A stretch of 64,000 nucleotides of DNA from assembly GCA_047609825.1 (NCBI GenBank), contig JBLFXJ010000004.1, positions 1 through 64,000 of the forward strand, given 5' to 3'. The notes under the pieces are model-generated. The model was not told the origin of the DNA. It made no database searches and saw only the letters and a program-made list of their open reading frames with translations. The position numbers were made by a program, and so were the translations under genes. Source of the DNA: GCA-2862545 sp047609825 (GTDB taxonomy: Bacteria > Myxococcota_A > UBA796 > GCA-2862545). Positions 15,720 to 23,979 of the stretch are shown here, piece by piece; positions within the stretch are counted from its first letter, which is position 1, and every line of letters begins with the position of its first letter.

Positions 15720-17366
15720 GACACCCTGTACGGGAACACCGAAGGACTCAAGCCAGCACAGGCCCGCGCCCTGCGGGCCCTGTACAACCGAAGCGCCAGC
15801 CGCGCCGACTTCGTCTCACCGCCGCTCGCGCGGGCGCTCACCGAGCTCTCGGGGGGCATCGGGCGACGCGTCGGCCTGTTGGTGGACCGCGCTGGCCGCA
15901 TCGACAAGGTGGTCGTCGGTGAGGCTCACCGCGTGTTCCTGCCGGACCTCGGTCGCGACCGAGCGGGAGCGGCTCGGTTCCGTGGGCTGCGCTTGGTTGT
16001 GTCGAACCTCTCCCCGCGCGGGCTGAGCGAAGACGACCTCACCGACCTCGTGCTGCTGCGGCTCGACGCTGTGATCAGCGTGCGGGTCGGGCCGGACGGG
16101 CTGCCCGGCGAGGTGGAGTGGGCTCACCTGCTCCCGCCTGAGGTCGGAGATGTGTGGCGGCTCGAGCGGCGCCCGTCGGTGCATGGCTGGACCGACGACT
16201 GGACCACCTTCATCACCGACCTCGAGGGGCAGTTCTCGGCGACCGCGCGGCTCGAGCAGGTGGAAGGCCGTCAAGCGGCGATCCTGGTCGGCATCAGCCT
16301 TGACGACCCCAGGCGCGCGCGGCGGTCCCTGGCTGAGCTCGAGCGCCTGGCCCACACCGCAGGCCTGAATGTGATGGACACCGTGCTCCAGTCCCGACGC
16401 AAGCTGGACGGCCGCACCTGCATCGGCAAGGGCAAGCTCCAGGAAGTCTTGGTGCGTTCGATGCACTTGGGCGCCGAGGTCTTGGTGTTCGACCGCGAGC
16501 TGTCGCCGTCCCAGCTCCGCAACATCGCCACGCTGACCGAGCTCAACGTGCTGGATCGCACCCAGCTGATCCTCGACATCTTCGCCCAGCACGCCAGCAC
16601 GCGGGAGGGGCGGCTCCAGGTCGAGCTGGCACAGCTGCGGTACCGGATGCCGCGGCTGGCCCTGATGCCGACCGCCATGTCGCGCCTGACCGGCGGGATC
16701 GGTGGACGCGGGCCCGGAGAGACCAAGCTCGAGATCAACCGGAGGCGGGCACAGGAGCGACTCACCCGGCTGGAGCGTCAGCTCACCGACCTGGCGCGAA
16801 ATCGCGCAACGCGACGGAAGCTACGTAAGAAAGCCGGTTTTCCGATTGTCTCCATCGTGGGCTACACCAACGCGGGCAAGTCCACGCTGCTCAACCGGCT
16901 GACCCACAGTCAGGTGCTGGTGGAGAACAAGCTGTTCGCTACGTTGGACCCCACCACCCGTCGACTGCGGTTCCCCGAGGAGCGCGAGATCATCGTCACT
17001 GACACCGTGGGCTTCATCGAGGATCTGCCGCAGACGCTGGTGGCGGCGTTCGAGTCGACCCTCGAAGAGCTGGAGGAAGCCGACCTGCTGGTGCATGTGC
17101 TCGATGCCGCCGATCCCCACCATGCCGAGCACGAGGCGGCCGTGATCCGTGTGCTCGATGGGCTCGGGCTGGGGCAGCGGCCGATCCTCAAGGCGTGGAA
17201 CAAGGCCGATCAGGTGCCGCCCGCGGCGCTCCAGGATCTGCTCCGCGGCCAAGGTGGGCTCGCCGTCAGCGCCCTGACCGGAGAGGGGTGTGAGCACCTG
17301 CTCGACCGGATCGAGCGCGCGCTGTTCCACGCGGAGCGGCGCGCATTGAGCGAGGTGGCGAAGTGA
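15717..17366 (+). CDS. hflX: Ribosome-associated GTPase HflX (CTG start)
   Basis: 549 residues if begun at CTG 15717. The first 54 residues (DTLYGNTEGLKPAQARALRALY...) belong to the long-form HflX N-terminus and run without a break into GRRVGLLVDRAGRIDKVVVGEAHRV. Starting at TTG 15879 would delete this part, and that TTG has no Shine-Dalgarno. Domains: N-terminal HflX domain (including RRKLDGRTCIGKGKLQE), helical linker with GGIGGRGPGETKLE, then the G domain with G1 GYTNAGKST, G3 DTVGF and G4 NKAD. HflX binds and splits stalled 70S ribosomes under stress. The 3' end overlaps a lipoprotein gene by four bases (GTGA). Confidence 0.93.
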   Translation: MDTLYGNTEGLKPAQARALRALYNRSASRADFVSPPLARALTELSGGIGRRVGLLVDRAGRIDKVVVGEAHRVFLPDLGRDRAGAARFRGLRLVVSNLSPRGLSEDDLTDLVLLRLDAVISVRVGPDGLPGEVEWAHLLPPEVGDVWRLERRPSVHGWTDDWTTFITDLEGQFSATARLEQVEGRQAAILVGISLDDPRRARRSLAELERLAHTAGLNVMDTVLQSRRKLDGRTCIGKGKLQEVLVRSMHLGAEVLVFDRELSPSQLRNIATLTELNVLDRTQLILDIFAQHASTREGRLQVELAQLRYRMPRLALMPTAMSRLTGGIGGRGPGETKLEINRRRAQERLTRLERQLTDLARNRATRRKLRKKAGFPIVSIVGYTNAGKSTLLNRLTHSQVLVENKLFATLDPTTRRLRFPEEREIIVTDTVGFIEDLPQTLVAAFESTLEELEEADLLVHVLDAADPHHAEHEAAVIRVLDGLGLGQRPILKAWNKADQVPPAALQDLLRGQGGLAVSALTGEGCEHLLDRIERALFHAERRALSEVAK

Positions 17367-17845
17367 GGGCGCTCTGGCCGCTGCTGCTCGGAGGATGCCT
17401 GTTCTCACCGGCGGGCAAGCCGGTGGAGGTGGGCACGCTCGGCGAGCCGACGATCACCGAGTTTCGCCTTTGGTGCGATCACGACCGCGCAACCTGGGAG
17501 GTGCGCATCGTGGCGGACGCGTGGACCGGCGGGGCCACGGCACAGCTGACGGAGGACGGGCTGTATGTCGAGAAGAAGAACGTCGACAGCGTCGCCATCG
17601 CCGAGGATGGGACCCGCGACGAGCTCGAGGCGACGCTCCCGGTCGCTGATGACTGGCGCGACGTTGGGGGACGAACCACGGCGTTCCGCTGCTCGGACGA
17701 CCCGAGCATCCTAGTGGTGCTCGCGGCTGTAGACGGAACGCCCGTCGACTGTCGGGTGCTCGGCCCCACACCCGAGGTGTTCGCCGAGCTCGGCCTCGGC
17801 GGCTGCCCCGTGACCGCCGAGCGAGAGGACCGGATCAGCCCGTGA
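17363..17845 (+). CDS. Small Cys-rich lipoprotein
   Basis: 160 residues, GTG start overlapping the hflX stop. Signal peptide MRALWPLLLGGC with a lipobox (LLGGC, acylated C12). The mature part has further cysteines (about residues 39, 109, 134 and 147), suggesting disulphides in the periplasm, and looks like a single beta-rich domain (FRLWCDHDRATWEVRIVADAWTGGA). No recognised family. No Asp at position +2 after the lipid cysteine, so sorting rules of the E. coli type give no inner-membrane retention. It converges on pdxA; the two coding ends overlap by 11 bases (17835-17845). Confidence 0.75.
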   Translation: MRALWPLLLGGCLFSPAGKPVEVGTLGEPTITEFRLWCDHDRATWEVRIVADAWTGGATAQLTEDGLYVEKKNVDSVAIAEDGTRDELEATLPVADDWRDVGGRTTAFRCSDDPSILVVLAAVDGTPVDCRVLGPTPEVFAELGLGGCPVTAEREDRISP

Positions 17846-18752
17846 GCTGGAGCGCGAGATCCATCGCGCCGCCCATGCTCGTGGCGTCGGCGCGTCCGGT
17901 CCACGCGATGTCGTAGGCCGTTCCGTGGTCTACGCTGGTGCGGACGATCGGAAGCCCGAGCGTCCAGTTGACGCTCCGGCCGAAGTCCAGCGCCTTGAGC
18001 GGTGCAAGGCCTTGGTCGTGGTACATCGCGACCACCATGTCGGTGTCGCCCGATACCGCCAGCCGGAAGGCCGTCTCGGCCGAGACCGGGCCTTGTGCCT
18101 GGATGCCCTCCGAGCGTGCCTGCGCTGCAGCCGGACCGATCACCTCGATCTCCTCCCGTCCCAGCAGTCCGTCATCCCCCGCGTGTGGGTTCAGCCCACA
18201 CACCGTCAGGCGGGGAGTGGGGATGCCGAGCTGGTCTCGGAGCGCGGCGTTGGCGATGCGCACCGTGTGCAGCACGCGCTCCGCAGTGATCGCCACGGGC
18301 ACGGCCGACAAAGGCAGGTGAACCGTGACCAGCACGACCCGGACCGAGCCTCCGACGAAGGCCATGACCGGGTCGGACACCCCGCACAGCTCGCCGAGGA
18401 AGTCGGTGTGTCCGGGGTGTGCGAAGCCGCGCGCTGCGAGCTTCGCCTTGTGGATCGGCCCGGTGACCAGCGCTGCGGCCCGTCCGTCCAGGCACGCTCG
18501 CGTACCGGCGCGGATGGCGGCCACCTCGACCGGCTCGGCTGAATCGGCGGGATCGACTAGCCATACCCCAGGGGAATCGGGCCACGACGCGGTCTGGCGC
18601 ACGGTCAGCCCGGCCGCATGTGCGGCTTTCTGGAACGCGGGCCCGTCGCCGATGATGACAGCGTCCAGCCCGGGCCGTTGGACGAGCGCCCGTGCGGTGA
18701 CCTCGGGACCCACGCCAGCGGGGTCGCCGGGGGTGAGCACGAGTCGGCTCAC
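17835..18752 (-). CDS. pdxA: 4-hydroxythreonine-4-phosphate dehydrogenase (PdxA)
   Basis: 305 residues, slightly shorter than the usual 320-335. GTG start at 18752 overlaps the stop of the SurA-like gene (GTGA). Diagnostic stretches: LTPGDPAGVGPEV at the N-terminus, ALVTGPIHKAKL, HPGHTDFLGELCG (metal-binding His), GLNPHAGDDGLLGREE, and MYHDQGLAPLKAL with RTSVDHGTAYDIA near the C-terminus. It oxidises 4-phosphohydroxy-L-threonine with NAD in the DXP-dependent pyridoxal phosphate pathway. A longer reading to 19085 is only overlap with the upstream gene. The surA-pdxA neighbourhood mirrors the order in E. coli, where surA directly precedes pdxA. Confidence 0.94.
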   Translation of the reverse strand: MSRLVLTPGDPAGVGPEVTARALVQRPGLDAVIIGDGPAFQKAAHAAGLTVRQTASWPDSPGVWLVDPADSAEPVEVAAIRAGTRACLDGRAAALVTGPIHKAKLAARGFAHPGHTDFLGELCGVSDPVMAFVGGSVRVVLVTVHLPLSAVPVAITAERVLHTVRIANAALRDQLGIPTPRLTVCGLNPHAGDDGLLGREEIEVIGPAAAQARSEGIQAQGPVSAETAFRLAVSGDTDMVVAMYHDQGLAPLKALDFGRSVNWTLGLPIVRTSVDHGTAYDIAWTGRADATSMGGAMDLALQLTG

Positions 18753-19708
18753 TTGCTCCCCAGCACCACCGTTACTGCCGATTCGCGGCGTGCGCGCTGG
18801 TACCACTCTTCCTCGATGGCGATCAGCTTCTTCTGGAACAGTTGGCCGCGAAGCTGCTCGCGCACATCGGCCAGGTCCTGGACCTCGGCGGCGGTGGATT
18901 CCCGCGTGAGCACCTTGACGACGAACAGCACGTTGCCGGAGAGTACGGGGGCGTTGACGACACCGACCTCGGCCGAGAATGCGAGCGTGTCGATCGCCTC
19001 CTGCAGCTGCCCCTTGGTGTAGGTGCGGCCAGCGACGACCTTCGACAGTCCGGCCGAGTCGTAGTCGGCGACGGCCTGCGCCCACTCCAGCTCGCCTGCG
19101 TTGAGGCGCCGGACCACGTCTTCTGCAGCGGTCAGCCGAGCGGCGCGGCCGGTCTCGTTCGCGTCGGCCGGGATGAGCACGCCCAGCGCGTCCAGGGTGA
19201 CTGTGGCGGATCCGGGATCCACCCGACGCTTGGTGCGGGTGTACAGGTCGTGGATCTCATCGTCGGTGACCACGACCCGAGGCACGAGCACCGCGCCCCG
19301 GAAGCGGTCCGTGCGGATGCTGTCCATCAGCTGGTCGCGGTAGCTCTCCCAGCGGGCGCCGGTGGACTCCACGTACTTGCGGAGGTCTTCGCGATCGGCG
19401 AACCCGTTCTCGCGGATGACGTTGTCGATCGCCTGGTCCACGTCGTCGCCGGTGACCCGCATCTCGAGGGCGTCCAGCTCCTGTCGCACCAGCGCGAACT
19501 TGATCAAGGTGTCGAGGACCTCGAGCTCTCCTTCGCGGATGCACGCATCGAACGCCACTCCGGGCTGACACCGCGACGTGATGTAGTCGCGGCCCATGTC
19601 GTACACCTCGGACAGGGCGATCGGGTGTTCCGTCACCACCGCCGCGATGCGGTCTACGACCAGCGCATCCTGGGCGAGCGCTGCCAAGGCCAAGGTGAGA
19701 GTCAGCAT
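18749..19708 (-). CDS. SurA-like periplasmic chaperone / PPIase-type protein
   Basis: About 319 residues. The ATG at 19708 shares bases with the stop of the upstream gene; a GTG one codon earlier (19711) is possible. Signal peptide MLTLTLALAALAQ. The N-terminal part (about 18-135: VDRIAAVVTEHPIALSEVYDMG, LEVLDTLIKFALVRQELDALEMRVTGDDVDQAIDNVIRENGF) is the SurA N-terminal chaperone domain. The C-terminal half (about 150-285) looks like a degenerate parvulin domain without the usual GGDLGW core. It probably escorts outer-membrane proteins through the periplasm with the PpiC-type lipoprotein upstream. I do not assign the symbol surA because of the divergence. Confidence 0.82.
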   Translation of the reverse strand: MLTLTLALAALAQDALVVDRIAAVVTEHPIALSEVYDMGRDYITSRCQPGVAFDACIREGELEVLDTLIKFALVRQELDALEMRVTGDDVDQAIDNVIRENGFADREDLRKYVESTGARWESYRDQLMDSIRTDRFRGAVLVPRVVVTDDEIHDLYTRTKRRVDPGSATVTLDALGVLIPADANETGRAARLTAAEDVVRRLNAGELEWAQAVADYDSAGLSKVVAGRTYTKGQLQEAIDTLAFSAEVGVVNAPVLSGNVLFVVKVLTRESTAAEVQDLADVREQLRGQLFQKKLIAIEEEWYQRARRESAVTVVLGSK

Positions 19709-20703
19709 CACTCCAGCCCCTCGATGATCTCGTGGTCCTCGCTACCATCGCCCTGCTCATCGGCAGGATTCGTGGGCATGCGGTTCAGGTCGATCGCGGC
19801 GACGGCCGCTTCATCGATGGCCACCGTCACGTCGGTGAGGATCTCACCGACGTAGGTGTCGGTCAGCTGCTTGAACCGCGTGTTCTTCAGCTTGCGCACA
19901 ACGCTGCCCTTCATCTGTGAGAACGGGCGATCGATGCGCTCGCGGCGGTTGACCAGGAGCAGCACATTTGCACCCCCGCCAGCGACGAATGGCTCGGTCA
20001 GCTGCCCGACCTCGAGGTCGAAGGCGCGGGCGACCACCTCAGCCGGGATGCCGGGCTTGCCCTCACGGGCGACGTAGCCGAGATCGCCGCCTCGGCGACG
20101 ATAGGGGTCTTCGCTGTGTTCCTGAGCCAGGTCGCGGAACCGGTCGGGTCGGGCCTTGATCTGGCGGTGAAGGTCCGTGGCGAGCTTGAGCGCATCCGCC
20201 TCGCTGCGGCGGTCGTCGATGGCGAGGAAGATCCGCTTCACCTGGATCTTCTCGGGCACCATGAACTCTTCGGGGTGCTCGTCGAAGTAGGCGCGCAGGT
20301 CTTCTTCGCTGAAGTCGGACCCCTTGACCTGGCTGTACACCTGCTCGCGGAGAAGCAGGTTCACCATGATCTTCCTGACCTTCGGGTCGCGGTACAGCCC
20401 GCGGCGCGTGGCCTCTTGCCATAGGGCTTCTTCGGTGACCAGCGCATCGAGCACCTGCTTGCGCTCGTCCGTCGACAAGGCAACGCCATCCACCGGGATT
20501 CGGCGGGCCGCAGCGCTGACGAACTCACGGGAGCCGACCACGCCATCCCCGACCTTGGCGAGCACGGTGCCCACGTCACCGCGGGGTGCGACGAGCATGG
20601 CATCGAGGCCGCGCTCCTCCGCGCCAGGCTTGGCCTCGCCTGCGTCGTTCGTGCCGGACTCGCCGCACGCGCCAAGCAGGGCCAGCAGCACCAGGAACCG
20701 CAT
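19708..20703 (-). CDS. PpiC-type peptidyl-prolyl isomerase lipoprotein
   Basis: 331 residues, good Shine-Dalgarno (GGAGGGAG) before the ATG at 20703. Signal peptide with lipobox LLGAC (C13). A SurA/PrsA-like N-terminal helical region (about 50-145) precedes one parvulin domain (about 150-262: IQVKRIFLAIDD, FRDLAQEHSEDPYRRRGGDLGYVAREG, PEVVARAFDLEVGQLTEPF-like), then a charged tail. As a lipid-anchored foldase it resembles PrsA or PpiD in role. It heads the operon with the SurA-like gene and pdxA, and its start is 168 bases from the divergent lipoprotein gene at 20872. Confidence 0.88.
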   Translation of the reverse strand: MRFLVLLALLGACGESGTNDAGEAKPGAEERGLDAMLVAPRGDVGTVLAKVGDGVVGSREFVSAAARRIPVDGVALSTDERKQVLDALVTEEALWQEATRRGLYRDPKVRKIMVNLLLREQVYSQVKGSDFSEEDLRAYFDEHPEEFMVPEKIQVKRIFLAIDDRRSEADALKLATDLHRQIKARPDRFRDLAQEHSEDPYRRRGGDLGYVAREGKPGIPAEVVARAFDLEVGQLTEPFVAGGGANVLLLVNRRERIDRPFSQMKGSVVRKLKNTRFKQLTDTYVGEILTDVTVAIDEAAVAAIDLNRMPTNPADEQGDGSEDHEIIEGLE

Positions 20704-20840
20704 GCACTCCCTCCGTGTCTTCCGATTCGTCGCCTATCCCGGCCCGCCTGCCGATGCCGGTTCCGCCGGGTGCCGTCGCCCACATGCAAGCCGTTGCGCG
20801 GCGCTCCATCGGATCGTCCACCGGTCGGTGTGGGTTCGGC

Positions 20841-20846
20841 TAGAGT
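20841..20846 (+). promoter_or_regulatory. Possible -10 hexamer TAGAGT
   Basis: TAGAGT lies 26 bases before the ATG of the Gly-rich lipoprotein gene at 20872, in the divergent region to the ppiC-type gene. No good -35 is visible at 16-18 bases. The same TANNNT type recurs before several other genes in this window (25004, 29660, 51964), which is the main reason to note it. Confidence 0.25.
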
Positions 20847-20871
20847 GTTGGGCAATGGGTGAGGAGACCGG

Positions 20872-21630
20872 ATGCGAAGCGTGGCAATTGCGATGGTGCC
20901 GCTGATCCTGATCGGGTGCAGCACGGCTGACAAGGGTGATTCGCTCGACACTGGGCTGACCACGGATGGCAGCGGAACCGCAAGCGGCAGCGGCACCGGC
21001 GGAACCGGTGGCACTGGCGAAGGGGGCACCGGCGGCACGGGTGGCGGCGGCACTGGCGGCGGCGGCACTGGCGGTGGCACTGGCGGCGGTGGCGGCACCG
21101 GCGGCGGCGGCACTGGCGGCGGCGGCACGGGTGGTACCGGCGGTACCGGCAGCGGCACGGGTACGGGCGGCATCGACGCCTTGGACTGCAGCGCCGACTA
21201 CACGCTGAACACTCCGGCGCCTGATGAGTGCGTGACCGATCAGGTGTTCTGCGGCGACGTGCTGTACCACACGAACGAGGGCGGCAGCGACGTATTCACC
21301 GCCGACAACCAGTTCGAGTGGTGTGCGGGGTCGGCCTTCGGCAGTGACTTCGACGGCCCGGAGCGGGTGTACGAGTTCCGGGCGCCACCCGAGGTGGTGT
21401 CGATGACCGTCACGCTCGACTCCTGCGAAGACACCTGGGGCCTGTGGTACCAGGACTACGACAGCTGCCAGAACGAGCGCCTGCTCTCCTGCTCGAGCTT
21501 CCCCTATGGCGATCTCCGCAGCCAGTCGGCCGCTGTGCTGATCGGGGGCACACGCGTCGTGTGGGTCGTGGTCGAGGGCTACCAGAACTCCGGAGGCAAC
21601 TTCCGCCTGCAAGTCGAGTGCTTCGAATGA
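20872..21630 (+). CDS. Lipoprotein with Gly/Thr-rich linker, paralogue 1
   Basis: 252 residues. Signal peptide with lipobox LIGC (C16). A long low-complexity linker of GGT, GGTGG and GGGGTGG units (about residues 35-103) joins the lipid anchor to a C-terminal domain (about 105-252) with many cysteines: ECVTDQVFCGDVLYHTNEGG, WCAGSAFGSDFDGPERVYEF, LDSCEDTWGLWY, and a terminal VWVVVEGYQNSGGNFRLQVECFE. The next gene encodes a clear paralogue. The domain resembles secreted beta-sandwich (pre-peptidase-like) modules, in which GPERVYEF and GNFRLQVEC would be strand motifs, but I cannot assign a family. Probably displayed on the envelope surface. Confidence 0.8.
   Translation: MRSVAIAMVPLILIGCSTADKGDSLDTGLTTDGSGTASGSGTGGTGGTGEGGTGGTGGGGTGGGGTGGGTGGGGGTGGGGTGGGGTGGTGGTGSGTGTGGIDALDCSADYTLNTPAPDECVTDQVFCGDVLYHTNEGGSDVFTADNQFEWCAGSAFGSDFDGPERVYEFRAPPEVVSMTVTLDSCEDTWGLWYQDYDSCQNERLLSCSSFPYGDLRSQSAAVLIGGTRVVWVVVEGYQNSGGNFRLQVECFE
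20980..21168 (+). repeat. GGC/ACC-rich low-complexity tract coding the Gly/Thr linker
   Basis: About 190 bases of irregular GGC-GGC-ACT/ACC/GGT triplets encoding GGTGG-type repeats inside the lipoprotein at 20872. Imperfect, short-period repeats of this kind are prone to length change by slippage. Confidence 0.85.
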
Positions 21631-22283
21631 GCGCGGTGGTTCGCGGACTGGTCCTGTTGAGCGCGGTGGCGCTCGTGGGCTGCGGCGGCTCGGGTAAGGG
21701 CGGCGGTGGCGACACCTCTGGGACCACCGCCGGCAGCGGCGGCGGCGGCGGCGGCGGCGCCAGCGGTGGCAGCGGTGGCAGCGGCGGCGGGACCACCGGA
21801 GAGGGGCGCCCCACGGGGCTCCAGTGCGACGATCCGTTTCCCACGCCCGATCCCGGCGGAGTGGGCGAGGGAGCGTGTGTGACGGAGGTGCTGACCTGCG
21901 GTGATGTGGTCGAGGCCACGAACACCGGCGGCAGCACGCACTACGGCACCAGCTTCGGCGAACAGTTCGAGCAGTGCTCGGGCTCTGCCTTCGGTGATGA
22001 CTTCGATGGGCCCGAGCGGGTGTTCAAGGTCGAGGTCCCGGCCGGGATCATCGCGATCCGGCCCCGACTCGAGAGCTGCGAGCGCAGCTGGCTGATGTAT
22101 TTCCGCGACGGTGCGGGCTGCCGAAACGACCTGATCGACGCGTGCGGCTACGCCGTGGACGGCACCTTCTTCAACCAGTACGGAGACATCCTCCTCGGGA
22201 ACGCCAGAACGGTGTGGTTGGTAGTGGAGGGAGACAATAACGACGGCGGAAACTTCAGGCTGTCGATCGAGTGCCTCGACTGA
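21627..22283 (+). CDS. Lipoprotein with Gly/Ser-rich linker, paralogue 2
   Basis: 218 residues; the ATG at 21627 overlaps the stop of paralogue 1 (ATGA). A longer reading begins at 21444, but the signal peptide and lipobox LVGC (C19) start here. A shorter Gly/Ser/Thr-rich linker (about 20-58) leads to the same C-terminal domain as paralogue 1: ACVTEVLTCGDVVEATNTGGS, QCSGSAFGDDFDGPERVFK, LESCERSWLMYF, TVWLVVEGDNNDGGNFRLSIECLD. The shared cysteine spacing shows a local gene duplication. The linkers differ in composition and length, so they have evolved faster than the domain. Confidence 0.82.
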   Translation: MSAVVRGLVLLSAVALVGCGGSGKGGGGDTSGTTAGSGGGGGGGASGGSGGSGGGTTGEGRPTGLQCDDPFPTPDPGGVGEGACVTEVLTCGDVVEATNTGGSTHYGTSFGEQFEQCSGSAFGDDFDGPERVFKVEVPAGIIAIRPRLESCERSWLMYFRDGAGCRNDLIDACGYAVDGTFFNQYGDILLGNARTVWLVVEGDNNDGGNFRLSIECLD

Positions 22284-22308
22284 CGGCTGCACCCACGGGT
22301 TCTCGACG

Positions 22309-23931
22309 TTGAATTCCCTCCAGGTTGGCGACACCATCGACCGCTACACCGTCGAGCGCGTGCTCGGTTCGGGTGGCACGGCCATGGTGTACCTGGCGCA
22401 GCACAATGCGCTGGGACCGCGCCATGCCTTGAAGATCCTCACGGTGAGCAGCCACTCCATCCGTGAGCGCCTGCTCCAAGAAGGGCGGGTGCAGGCGCGC
22501 CTGCGGCATCCGAACATCGTGGCGGTCACCGATGTGTTGGAGGTGGACGGTGCTCCCTGCCTGTTGCTCGAGTTCATCGAGGGTCCGTCGCTCGAGACCG
22601 TGCTCCGGGAGTATCGGTTCACCATGGGCGACGGGGAGCGGCTGTTCCAGGGCATCGTTGCGGGAGTGAACGCCGCACACGAGGCCGGGATCGCGCATCG
22701 TGACCTCAAGCCGGCCAACGTGCTCCTCGCACCGACCGAGCAGGGCTTCGTACCCAAGGTGACGGACTTCGGACTGGCCAAGGTGCTCGATCGTCCTGAC
22801 ATCAACAGCGGCAACACGCGCGCCGGCGTGGCCATGGGCACGCCGTCCTACATGGCGCCCGAGCAGATCCGCGATGCCGGCAAGGTGGACGCCCGCGCCG
22901 ATCTGTTCAGCCTCGGCTGCATCCTGTACGAGCTTGTCACTCGGCGGCGGGCATTCCCGGGCGACGAGACGCTGCAGATCTACAACGCCGTCACCCGAGG
23001 GGAGTTCATCCCGGCACGGCACTTCATGCCCGACCTTCCGCCGCGAATCCACGAGGCGATCAAAGGCTGTCTCCAGGTCGATGCGTCCAGGCGCATCCCG
23101 GACTGCGAGACCCTCCTCGCCGTGTTGGCGGGCGAGCGCTCGTTCCGCACGGGCGTCACCTTGTCGGCGGATGACGAGACCGAGGAGATCATCATCCCCG
23201 ACGCGCCGGTGCTCGCGTCCAATGCGCCCGCGTTGACCCTCGCGCCGACCGACCTCACAGCACTCCTCGACGATCTGCCGCCGCCGATGCCCCTGACGCC
23301 AGCGCCGGCTCCGATGGCGCCGGCCCGCGCCGCCGAGCGCTCGTTGTGGCAGCTCGGAGTCACCGCGCTGGTGGTGTTCCTCCTGTTCAGCGTGCTGGGC
23401 GTCGGCGCGGTGTTCGCCATCGGCAGCGTGGTCCTCGCCGACCGCAGTCCCGTTCCAGAACCCACGGCCGTCCTGCCGGTGCCCACGCCGCCGCCGCCAG
23501 CGGTTGTGGCGCCTCGTCCGGCGCCTGCGGCCGCTCCACCGGTCGAGCCCGCCCCTGCAGCCGCACCCCCTCCCCGTGCAGCGCCGTCCCCCGTGCCGAC
23601 CGCCCGACCGGTGCCTCCGAGGCCGAGGCGGACGCCCGCACCTGCGCCCGCGCCCGCGGTCGCGCCCGCTCCACCCGCCGTGCCCGCGGCGCCAGCGCAG
23701 GTCACGGTGAAGCTCCTCTCGGTGCCGCGCACCGCCTCCCTGGTGATCGATGGACGGTCCGTCGGTCGCACGCCAGCAAAGCTGGACCTTGCGCCGGGAG
23801 CGCACGCGGTGCGCATCACCAGCGGTGATGATGAGCACGCCTTCGCCATCGAGGTACTCCCGGCTCCGGCGGAGCAGCGGTGGTGCTACCAGTTCGCTGA
23901 AGCGGCCGTCCTCCCCGGGTCCTGCGACTGA
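22309..23931 (+). CDS. Ser/Thr protein kinase with C-terminal PEGA domain
   Basis: 540 residues, probable TTG start (no other start codon gives the complete N-lobe). Hanks-type kinase: Gly loop GSGGTAMVYLA (20-30), K42 in ALKIL, catalytic H130-R-D132-LKPAN, D153-FG, and APEQ. Then an acidic/Pro linker, one transmembrane helix (about 345-375), a Pro/Ala-rich periplasmic spacer (about 380-462) and a PEGA domain (about 465-520: SVPRTASLVIDGRSVGRTPAKLDLAPGAHAVRI). The kinase domain is therefore cytoplasmic and PEGA is outside the inner membrane as a likely sensor. Starts 25 bases after the lipoprotein pair, whose proteins could be part of the same envelope system. Confidence 0.88.
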   Translation: MNSLQVGDTIDRYTVERVLGSGGTAMVYLAQHNALGPRHALKILTVSSHSIRERLLQEGRVQARLRHPNIVAVTDVLEVDGAPCLLLEFIEGPSLETVLREYRFTMGDGERLFQGIVAGVNAAHEAGIAHRDLKPANVLLAPTEQGFVPKVTDFGLAKVLDRPDINSGNTRAGVAMGTPSYMAPEQIRDAGKVDARADLFSLGCILYELVTRRRAFPGDETLQIYNAVTRGEFIPARHFMPDLPPRIHEAIKGCLQVDASRRIPDCETLLAVLAGERSFRTGVTLSADDETEEIIIPDAPVLASNAPALTLAPTDLTALLDDLPPPMPLTPAPAPMAPARAAERSLWQLGVTALVVFLLFSVLGVGAVFAIGSVVLADRSPVPEPTAVLPVPTPPPPAVVAPRPAPAAAPPVEPAPAAAPPPRAAPSPVPTARPVPPRPRRTPAPAPAPAVAPAPPAVPAAPAQVTVKLLSVPRTASLVIDGRSVGRTPAKLDLAPGAHAVRITSGDDEHAFAIEVLPAPAEQRWCYQFAEAAVLPGSCD

Positions 23932-23979
23932 ACTGCGCATTCGTACGTCGGGGCCGTTAAGGCGTCCGGCGGAGGTCGG

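Noticed and set aside
20980..21168. CRISPR-like or satellite array
   Set aside because: The repeats are short codon-level GGC/ACC triplets in frame with a lipoprotein linker, with no spacer structure.
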